Source of the DNA: Drechmeria coniospora
Taxonomy: Eukaryota > Ascomycota > Sordariomycetes > Hypocreales > Ophiocordycipitaceae
Direction of reading: 5' to 3'
Assembly (NCBI RefSeq): GCF_001625195.1
Contig: NC_054389.1
Location: 7,312,520-7,376,519 of the forward strand
DNA: 64,000 nt
This document shows positions 33,827-43,496 of the stretch, piece by piece. Position numbers and translations under genes: made by a program. The notes below the pieces were generated by a model. It saw only the letters and a program-made list of their open reading frames with translations. It had not been told where the DNA came from and ran no database searches. The first letter of the stretch is position 1, and every line of letters starts with the position of its first letter.

Positions 33827-36695
33827 ATGGTTCGCCCATCCCATCTCCTGTCGCTTGCGGCGACCGCCTTCACGGCCCTAGCCGCCGGCGAGGTCGTGCC
33901 CGGCGCGTTCATTTTTGAGTTTGTCGGCGGCTATGTAGGTCTCCGGCCCTGCTTGCAACGATGCTAGAAACGTCCCGTCTGACCTGTCCCCTCGACCTCC
34001 CCCAGAACACCACTGCGCTGAAAAAGGCCATGGGCTCGAAAGGAAACGTGCGTGTGGAATTCGAATTTGATCGTCTAAACGGATTCTCCTTCCAGTTTCA
34101 CGACATCAAAAATGCCGCCAAGATGGCGGCAAAGCTCGCGGCCGAGAATGCCGCTCTGCTGTGGCATCTCCCCGTCACGCTGCACCAGAGCGCCGACCCA
34201 ACGACCGAATGGGCCAGGAACGAGTCCAAGGAGAGAATGCGTCCTCGTAAACGCGCCCTTTCCAATACGACTCTGGATACCTACTCGCCTCACGTCATGA
34301 CCCAGATAGACAAGCTTCGCGCCAAAGGCTACACCGGCAAGGGCGTTAGAATTGCCATTCTAGATTCCGGCGTGAGTCCTGCTCTCCGCCCCCATATTTT
34401 GCTCCATTTCCGTGCCGGTGCCAATGACGGGCGTAGATTGACTATACTCATTCGGCTCTGGGTCGCTGCTTCGGCCCGCGCTGTCTTGTGTCGTTTGGTA
34501 CCGACTTTGTTGGCGATGACTACAATGGCAAGAATTCGCCCAAACCCGACGACGACCCTATGGATAATTGCGATGGCCACGGCACTCACGTTGCTGGTAT
34601 TATTGCTGCTAAGCCCAACAAGTTCGGCTTCACTGGTGTCGTCCCGGACGCTACCCTAGGAGCATACCGCATCCTGGGCTGCAAGGGTCATGTCACGAGC
34701 GATGTTGTCATCGCTGCTGTGAATCAAGCCCTCAAGGATAAAGCCGACATCATCAACCTATCCGTAAGTACGCCCGGAGGTTGGTCCGAGCACCCTTGGT
34801 CCGTTTTCCTGCAGAGAATTGTTGAGCAGGGCGTGCCCATCATTGTCGCGGCGGGAAACATGGGTCGCATGGGTCTCTTTGCTCCCTCGTTGCCTGCCGA
34901 CGCAAAAGGGGTGATTTCGGTGGCCACCATTGACAATGCCGTAACACCCATCTTCCTCTTCCAAGCAAAGTATACCGTCGATGGCGCCGACGACGTCGAG
35001 TTTGGCTACATTCCCGGTATCCCTAGTGCCTGGAATGGAGCATCGCTCGACGTGTACGCCGCGAGCGTCGATACCGCCGCAGTCGACGGTGGCTGCGGCA
35101 AGCTGCTATCCGATGAGACGCCCGACCTGACCAACATGGTTGTCGTGCTACGCTCTGCTGAGGCGTGCAATCTCCTCACCTGGGCAACCAACGCCAAGGC
35201 GAAGGGTGCCAGATATATCTTGACGTACCCTGCTAGCGGTGGCATGGATTCCATCCTTCCGCCGCAAGACGCCCTGCCCGGCATCGTTGCCAGTGGCACA
35301 GTATCGAAAGAGATGGCCGAAACATGGATCGAGGCCGTCAAGTCCGGCAAGAGAGTTACCCTGACGATGCCCAGCCCCGGTAGGTCGAATATTTATAAAA
35401 CGACCATACCGAACGACGCTACCGGTGGTGCCCTTCGGCTGTCGACGTCCTGGGGCCCGACGTGGGGGATGGACATGAAGCCGCAAATCGGCGGTCCTGG
35501 TGGAAATATTCTCTCGACAACCTCCATGGCTAACGGCGGCTATGAAATTTGGTCCGGATCGTCCATGGCGTGCCCGATCGTCACCGGCATCGTTGCCCTC
35601 GTCGCCCAGGTGCGCCACACCTTCGATCCTGTGCTGATCAACAACCTGCTATCTTCCACGGCGAAGCCCCGGCTCTTTAATGATGGCACGAGGTTTCACG
35701 ACTACTACGCCCCGACAGCGCAGCAAGGAGCTGGTCTTGTCCAAGCCTACGACGCGGCCTTTGCCACCACCTTGCTCGAGCCCTCGGCCCTATCGTTCAA
35801 CGATACCGATCACTTTGTCGAGTCGCTCAACATTACAATTAGCAACACGGGCAACACGAGTGTCACATATCAGCTCTCCAACGTACCTGCCATTACCATG
35901 TACGCCTTTGATCGGGAAGCGAACGAGCTCGCCAGATTCCCCAACGAAGCCGTACGGGCCGCCGCCGGTATGCGGTTTAGCCAGGACTTGATCACCCTAG
36001 GCCCGGGCAGTTCGGCTTCCGTCCAAGTGCAGCCGACGCCTCCCTCCGGCCTTGATGCGAAGCGCTTAGCCTTTTGGTCGGGCTGGATTGCTGTCAACGG
36101 TACTGGCGCTCCCTCTCTGTCCATCCCTTACCAGGGGCTTACCGGCTCACTCCACAACACGACCGTTCTGAAACCGCGCAATGTCTGGGTTGCGTGCTCG
36201 AACGACACGGAATACGTTGGCGTCAAGGCTAACGTAACCTTTACCCTCCCAAATTCCGATGATATGAATACTTCTTCCACTGCCGTACTACCTGCCATCG
36301 TCGCCAGGCTGACGCTTGGGTCGCTGCGCCTGAAAGCGCACGTATTGCCGGTCACGAGCCTGCCAGAGGACCAACCGGCAGATCGCTGGCGTCATCAAAC
36401 GATTGGTGAACCGTTCGGCTTCCCAGTGGAGTACACATCTCGTAAATTTCTCCCGTACCGCTGGGATGGTAAGCTTGAATCGGGCGAGTATGCACCAGAG
36501 GGCCAATATACGGTCGTCGTCCGCGCACTAAGGATATTCGGCAATGCGAATAGGACGGCCGACTGGGACGTGGGCGAAACGTTGCCGTTCCACATCCGAT
36601 ATAGAGGAAACCAGAGTGCGCACGGAGGAGCTGAACAAAACGCTAGTTATCTGGATGACAAGCAGGCAGCTTCTTCTCGCAGGCTGCGGATCTAA
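33827..36695 (+). CDS. secreted subtilisin-like serine protease (S8A, with PA domain)
   Basis: Three exons: 33827-33934, 34006-34371 and 34437-36695 (introns 71 and 65 nt), 910 residues. The first exon encodes a signal peptide (MVRPSHLLSLAATAFTALAAG) and splices to NTTALKKAM, the start of an inhibitor-I9-like propeptide. The second splice rebuilds ILDSG|IDYTHSALG. Catalytic residues: Asp156 (AILDSG), His206 (DGHGTHVAG), oxyanion Asn299 (VAAGNMG) and Ser534 (SGSSMACPIVTG). A PA-type insert lies between Asn and Ser (about 370-470, DLTNMVVVLRSAEAC). After the catalytic domain comes a Fn3-like region (FVESLNITISNTGNTSVTYQ) and a C-terminal beta-rich extension to the stop. Length and order fit large fungal S8A proteases of the Vpr/C5a-peptidase type. 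It is an extracellular protease for nutrient acquisition or host attack. Confidence 0.93.
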
Positions 36696-39600
36696 GATTC
36701 GGCATCATCCAGCAGTTCCGGCCCCGTGAGGGGGGGGTGTTTGGTTTTGGGGAGGGGACCGCCTCGAAGGCAAGGTGATGCCGATCGTCCATTGGTGAAA
36801 CACAGGTTGTTCTATAATCCAGATGGAGTCACTGTTGGGGAGCGAGGGACCGTACAACAGCTTTCGGCACTCCCTGGCACTCCCTCCCAGCACTCTGGGC
36901 ACCGGCCGGCCCTTTCCCGTTCGACAAAGCCAGCGACAGTTTCGACGCGGCTTTGCCAGGAACCATGGTGTTCTGAGCGTCAGGTCGGCATGAGCCAAGA
37001 AAATGAAGGCGCTGTCGGGGAGCCGGGGACGACCTTGACCTCGCCGTCCGCTGTTCGACGAGTCGCCGGGGCGAGCGCCAAGTCGTTAAAAAATAATCCT
37101 CTCTCGTCATTGCTCGTCATCGCTCCCGACGAATGCACGGTGCCGGCGTTGAAGCTGCCTGCATCGATCTGGTCCGTGGCCGGTGACGAAAGCCGGCTGA
37201 GCGCCGACGGACCTCTGGCCGTGGAAGGGGTCGGTGAGTCGGGCGTGATGCGTCTCGGCAACGCGGCAATCCGACATGGCTCGCGACGGATGGGGTCCTT
37301 GTCCGCTTCGGTAAGCGATGGCCATGCTTATCGGGGCGCCGCTTCGCCGTGAAGGAGGCTCGCACGCACGAAGCGCCTGCGGCCACGCGTCCTCGATCCA
37401 AAAGCTTGGGCTGCGGGGATTTCATCATGGGGACAAGCTTCTCGTATCGCTCGCATCGTTCGAACCACACTTCCCGTCCGAGGTAGAAAGCGCCACCGAA
37501 CTCGATGGCGAGGCTTCACCGCCGGAACTTGACGACGCCATCACCGTGGCATGGCCATGATATCGACGACGGCCTAGGCAGCCGAGGCAACAGAGCCTTG
37601 CTGCATCGAAAGGAGGATTCATGGAAATCTTTGTCCTCGTCCGGCGCTTTCGGCCGAGAGCCTGCGTCGACACATGGCTGCTGGCAACTCCTGGGTCAAC
37701 GCGGAAAGGCCAGAGGCGACGACGGGCATGATGACGGGGCGAGGCGAGGCGGTGGAGGATGATGCATCGACGCTGAGGGGAGGTGAGGGGGACAAGGCTA
37801 CCACCTGGAGTACAGTGCGGAGTGCTCGTGCCTCGATCGCCCTCGACGTACCTTTCCCCGGCCAGCACGGAGGGAAGTGACTTGCAGAGGGATGCGTGCC
37901 TTCACCTGCTGCACAGTGCAAGCACGCAATACTCGGCACGGACGGAGTACGTGTAACCCTTTTGGCTCCAGGTGTTCTGCCCATGCGGGTCACTGTATGT
38001 AATATTACTTGTATTACTATTCAAACATTACTCCTCATATGAGGCACTTTTTCATCACCACTGGGAGCACGACCGCCAACATCAGCTAATACCTGGGCCG
38101 TGGTTATAGTCAAACTAAGCGGGTGCGGGTAATGCACGTGCAAGCAGCGACAAGTATTATGCTTTGTACTGGGCAGGTATAATTGCTAGCGACATTCAAG
38201 GACGCCTGCTCCGGGCGTGGTACAAGGAATACTCTTTGCGTTCACGACGAGGACTTGCGTGTACAGAGAGAGCAAGAACCTATTAGTACTTACAAGTAAG
38301 TAAGTACTTGTAGACGCTGCGCCGTAGCAGCAGAAGGACAGCAGTATCCATTTTGACTGGCTGGCGGAGGTGTTTCGAACTGCAGGCCTTCTGAAACAGC
38401 GGCAGATCAAGAATACGATGACCCCATTGCCCGCGGACACCAATTCTTGCTGAAACACGGTCCCAAAAAGAGATTGGGTCAGGTTCATTGCGCTTACCGG
38501 AATGGCCTTTGTCGGCATGGAATGCTTACTGTGTTTGCGAACCACGTCGTTTCGCTGTTGGGGAGAATGTCTTGTGGAGCATGCCATTGCCCTCGCAGGG
38601 ACAGTACTGTAAGTACAAGAACTTGCAAGGTACATGCAAGTGCTTGCGCTGAGTGCGTGTGTACTTGTATCCGTACACCTGCAAGTAATGCGAGTGCTAG
38701 GTGTGCTGTAGGCACGATTGAGCCGCTGGATTAGTGCTCCGTACCTAGTACTAACTGCTATAACTCACCTACTGTACCTGTAGTAGGTACTCAAGTTAGT
38801 ACCTAGGTAGTAATAATTAGTAGGCACCTACAGTAGGTGTCGTTTTACATGTACCGTCACTATCCTGGTACCTACATCATTGTACGGAGCACTAGGGACT
38901 TCTTCCGTACAAGCGTACTCCGTACAGCACCTAGGTACCTAGGACGCTTACCCCACGGTCGACGGTAGGTGCCACGACATGCACTGGCAGCTACGGCGGA
39001 AAAGTACGGACGGTATTAATGGATGACAGCAACTGGGAGCCTTGCACCAGCCTGCAACATGTGCTGTTGGACGACGCGCGGCGCCGACGCCGTGTCACGG
39101 AATACCCACTGAACTCCGGGGTGAGGAAGTGTTCCCCTATAATATTGCAGCACCCGCCACAAGCACGGTGCATGTGCTGCGCTGCACTCGGCCTGGTAAC
39201 TGCTACCTACCTAGTAGGTAGTAGTAGGTATTACGTATATTTTTACTGGTTAGTACCTTGCGTACCAGCATACCCGTTCGTGTTACAGGTATCATTACAG
39301 GTGCTCCGTTGCACTAAACTGGACGACAAACAAAGGGCACCACAGTCAACGTGGACTTGGTAGGTGTCATGGTATGTTGCCATATGCTCCGTACGGAGTG
39401 GAGGCTGCACAGTACCAACTGCACGCATCGCCTGCCGTGCTTGGAGCATGCATGTGCCTGTGCCTGCACATTGCTTTCTGCCGCCTGCCTCGCCTCGCCT
39501 CGCCCCGTCGCATCTCCCTCCGTCCGATGCCATCCTCTTGGCCGAGACTGGCGTTGGGCGCCTAGCGTGCGACGCTGTCCGTTCAAGCCCTTCTCTGCTC

Positions 39601-41352
39601 GTCCTTGCTTGCTTGCCGTGCTCGATTCCTCGACGATGCGAATGCGTGACGGCGGACAAGAACGCTGCCCGCTTGCTGCCTGTCCTGTCGGCTTGCCCTG
39701 CTGGGTGTCGACGGGACCGAATTCTGGATGGAGCCTCCGACGGCGAGCGTGAAGCTGACCGACGTCGGGGACACCCTCGGCTCGGTCGAGAGCGGGCGGC
39801 GAACGGACCAGCGTACGGAGCGGACCAGACGGACCCCATGGCCATCTGCTCCGTGCTGACTGTCCCTGCCAGCCATTCCATGCCGAGCCCACGAGCGCGC
39901 GCGCCTACCTGCAGCAACGTGCCGTCCTCACCCTCAGGCCACTCCTGGACTCGATGCTGACAGGGCGAGGGCGGACACCCAATCCACGGCAAAGGGCGGT
40001 GACCATGATTGGGCATTTGTCGGCCAAGCCTTCTGATCGAAACGCTACAAAAGTCCTTGCCGACGAGCCGGTAAGGCGGCATGCCGAGCGGCACGCGTTG
40101 CCTTTGATGCCGGCCAGCGTCGTCTCGTCGTCGACGGATATTCGGCAGCCAGTCTGCATCTCATATGTCAGCATCCGTCTTGTCGACCGACCTGTGCACA
40201 ATTCATCTCGCCCTGTTGTGGCATGTGCATGTTCCCCTTTGTCCACGCAGTCACGATGCGAGGACTTGTCGGACCGACACGTGACGTACCACGTGCTGTG
40301 CTTTCGTGCTGCGGGTGCCAATTAATAATACAAGCAGCACGAGTGCAGTATGACGAGCACGGCACTCCTTCCTGACTTGTATTGATGCAACTTCTCCCTC
40401 GCAGGCCATCATCACTTGCAAGCATTGCTGCCCCGACTCCGTGCTCCGTATTCATTGTCCATGTATCGGCGGAATTGCATGCCCGTAGTTCCAAGAGGAG
40501 GCATAGCTGCACCTATTCGGACACGCCCTCGTCGATGCACCCCGCCTCTCATGTCGCCAGAGCCGTCACCTTCGAGCCATCTCCGCCGAGCGGCCGGGAG
40601 AAGTCTTGGGCACTTCCTTGGTCCAGTCTCTCGCACCCATGGGCGCATCGGCGTTGGCCAGGGCGACCTGGGGGCTTAGCAACATTTTGGCCATCGTCAT
40701 GGTGGATGGACCGTCCCCCCATTGCGCTCCGAAAGGCTCGACATGTCCCCCGAGCCTGTCCAACGCACCCAACCGGCGAGCAGACTACGGTTAACGGTGC
40801 GTGAACATGCGCATTTACACGTGGAACCATTGTATGGAATCATCGGACCATGATAAAATGCAGCCCATCGTTTTATGGAGGGGCATGGGGGCCACAATGT
40901 CGATGAACATGTCGCCCCCCGGCTCGACAGCACTCCGCACCACGGCATGCACTTCCGCAGGTGCATGTATCTGCAGGCTGTGCGAGGGCATGCAATGCAT
41001 GCACCTACGTGCACTTTGCCGTTTGTCAGCTCACATCTCCGGGACCCATCGACGGCTACGTTGCCCCCGCCAGTGCACCTAGACGTGCCGTCGGAGAAAC
41101 CCGTTCGGGCTTCGTGGCATGCATTGGGTGAATAGGCATGGGATGGACACCCGAGCCGATGATTCCCATGGCATGCCGCCGTGGAGATGTGTTGGCGTTC
41201 CACTTCGTCTGCGAACCATTGCCGACTCGGTCGGAGCTCGAGGGATAAAAGTCACCCGGGAGCCTCTCTCCTCCCTCGCGACTGCGTGGAGCGACAAGCC
41301 GATTAGCCTGCCGCAACCCGCTATCCTTCCACAATCAGCTCGACGCGCCAAG
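36696..41352. other. gene-poor spacer with GTAC island
   Basis: 36.7-37.9 kb is complex sequence whose longest frame (208 codons) is not protein-like. 38.2-39.4 kb carries GTAC words plus CCTAGGTA/TAGTAGGTA words. 39.4-41.3 kb holds overlapping open frames on both strands with no family features. No gene is supported. The last 110 nt form the promoter of the small cysteine-rich gene. Confidence 0.45.
41244..41251 (+). promoter_or_regulatory. TATA-like element of the small cysteine-rich gene
   Basis: GATAAAAG lies 102-109 nt upstream of the ATG at 41353, about the same spacing as the TATA-type elements of the lysozyme-like and amine oxidase genes. Confidence 0.4.
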
Positions 41353-42027
41353 ATGCTTCTCGTCAACGTCATCAGCCTCCTCCTCGCCGGAGCCGCCGTG
41401 GCCGCACCGAACGGACTGATGCAGCCGACTGTGGGTCGTGGACGTCTGCGATGCCAGCCAGGAAGCTCACGTGCAAGCAGGAGAACCGAGAGGACTGCGA
41501 CGGACACGCGGAAAAAAAGATCAACGACGGCCCTCCCGTACGCTGCCGTCAATTCAATTTGCGTATTCGCTTCGGTAGCAGCAGCTAACGTGGAAAATGG
41601 CAGGGTTCCAATCCTTGCACGCGAGGGGTACCGGCCTGCCCCCCCAACATGATCCGAGATTCGCCTTGACCAACTTTTCTGCAGCCTAGTTATGTGTGCT
41701 CCAGCGAGGATCACATGAAGAAGTGTGGAGTGACAAAGGAGGCGTGCGACAAAATGACGCACAACAAGCGTGACCACGGCCCTCCTGTAGGTTGCTGTTG
41801 ACGCCCCCGTGCGGTTGGCGTGTCGGGGACTAACATGGTGACAAATGCCAGGGCTCCGACCGCTGCACATGGGGTGTACGCTGTCCGCGAACCAACTGAC
41901 GTCGGATGTTGTTGCTGACCGAGCCGTTCCGTAGCCCGATTATTGGTGCTCCAGCGCCGAGACCATGGCAGAATGCGACGTTCCCGTCGAGTATTGCGAA
42001 AAGCTTCGCCATCCTCCTTCGGCATAG
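41353..42027 (+). CDS. small secreted cysteine-rich protein made from duplicated exon modules
   Basis: Six inferred exons, all phase 0: 41353-41430, 41481-41537, 41603-41626, 41685-41786, 41852-41875, 41935-42027; introns 50, 65, 58, 65 and 59 nt; 125 residues. Exon 1 is a signal peptide (MLLVNVISLLLAGAAVAAP). A 24-nt microexon (GSNPCTRG, then GSDRCTWG) and a longer exon (PSYVCSSEDHMKKC..., then PDYWCSSAETMAEC...) occur twice; each microexon follows a codon run ending in GPP. The shared pattern is GSxxCTxG-PxYxCSSxxxMxxCxVxxExC. Nine cysteines remain in the mature part. The two introns before the microexons are both 65 nt and similar in sequence, so whole intron-exon blocks appear duplicated. 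Retaining intron 3 or 5 would append VPAC... or VRC... and a stop. The exon-2 acceptor could also lie three nt earlier. Family not recognised; an effector-like secreted protein is the best guess. Confidence 0.75.
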
Positions 42028-42718
42028 GGGCTCGGACTGAGGCCGGCCGTGGCCACGGCAGGTTAGGAAGGCCGTCACGGCGGAAGAAACAGATGCACGC
42101 TCCGATTTCATCTCCCCCCTCTTTCATATTTTGGTGGAGGACACTCGTTGCAGAGGACACTTTATTACTGCTGTTCCCAGCCGCATTCGCTTCGATACCA
42201 ATACCACAGCCATGGCTAGACGGCAAAGGCCCCATCCGCATCATTCTAACTGTACCATGCCAAAGTCCGTATGGAAGACGATGGCTCTCGGCCTGCATTC
42301 TGCTCTTCGATTCGGCAGGAGTTCATGATGGAAAAGGGAATGAATCGTAGCTTGGCCGTGGCCGACTCCGGGAGTGAGCCAGTGGTGCTCCCAAACCTCG
42401 CCCTTGATGACGGAGAATGTACTTGCGACGCACAAGGGAATGGTCAACGTTGGCTGTCTAAGAATGTACCCTCCTCCACATACCGTTTGTGCCGTACTTG
42501 CTGCCGACCCCACCCAAGATGCGTCCAACCTCTCTCTGCCTTGAAAAGGGTAAAAAACAATGGGCAGGGAACACGATAGATGGATGGATGGAGAACAAAG
42601 AGCAGATCCGAGACATGTCATCTCGGCTAACAACCGACATGCTAATGTCTCAGGCCAGGCCTGACAAGACTGCAAAAATGAAAGTAAATGTAAAACGCTA
42701 TGCAACAACGAGTGGGGC
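42028..42718. other. spacer between cysteine-rich gene and tRNA gene
   Basis: No feature is recognised. A minus-strand frame of about 180 codons spanning 42241-42789 runs across the tRNA gene and is not protein-like. Confidence 0.4.
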
Positions 42719-42723
42719 AAAAA
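42719..42723 (-). terminator. RNA polymerase III terminator of tRNA-Tyr
   Basis: Five T residues on the minus strand begin three nt past the tRNA 3' end. Confidence 0.7.
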
Positions 42724-42726
42724 TAT

Positions 42727-42811
42727 CTCCAGGGCGTGAATCGAACACGCGACATTCCGATGAACTGAACATTTACAGTCGGACGCCATGAACCAACTAG
42801 ACCACCCGGAG
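42727..42811 (-). tRNA. tRNA-Tyr (anticodon GTA) with 11-nt intron
   Basis: The minus strand folds as a tRNA. The acceptor arms CTCCGGG and CCTGGAG pair with one G-T. The D arm contains GGTCTAGTTGGTTCATGGC. The anticodon stem TCCGA/TCGGA pairs fully around CTGTAAA plus 11 extra nt. The T arm is GCGTG-TTCGATT-CACGC. The anticodon GTA with an intron just after it is typical of eukaryotic tyrosine tRNA genes, which always carry introns. Internal A and B boxes are present and a T5 terminator follows. Confidence 0.93.
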
Positions 42812-43496
42812 TATTAACTTGTCAATTTCGATCTTAATGATTACTATGATATAATGCGCCAGTTTGTCGAGCTGTTCTTCGGTAAACATCGCACCGGACG
42901 TACTTGCAGTAATCATTACGTTGTCCACACTTGATGGAAATTTTCCTACCATGTCTGCTGGGAATCTCTCCCCCCCACAACCACCACAAGACCTATGACC
43001 AACTTGAGCACATGTCAGTGTCGAACGTCAAATTCGGTGGCCGATTTCCACTCGATAACATAGTGGGTGCGGTGCCCCCAGAGCACATGGACAACGAGCC
43101 GAACCCGCGGTGCTTCGGTACGCGAGGTCTTCATGCGTGGCAATGAGACGAACCGAAGGCGACGGGAAGCATTGCTCACGCGAAAGTGTACTGAGCAAGG
43201 AGTCGACGTGCCCTTTACTGGGCTGTTCTTCAAGAAATCACGGCTCGCAAGCGACAGCAGCGTCGGGGGCAGCGTCGGGTGTGGTCGTCGAGGATCGCAG
43301 GATGCGCAACCAACGAGACCGTGGCCATGCCAACGGGGTCCAGTTCAGTCAAGCACTTCAGTCAAGCACTCATGGAGGATACCAGAAGCATCGTCGTTCG
43401 AAAACAGCGCGTTCACGATCGGCACGGACGTGGCATATGCAAGTGTGCAATGTCCATTATATAACTCATGTCACAACTGCCGTGGAGCGGCCAGCG
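42812..43496. other. intergenic, nothing recognised
   Basis: This is sequence between the tRNA gene and the end of the multicopper oxidase gene. Open frames are not protein-like. Confidence 0.4.

Noticed and set aside
36726..37352. Plus-strand frame of 208 codons downstream of the subtilase
   Set aside because: The composition is random-looking, with no motifs, no signal peptide and no sensible splice extension.
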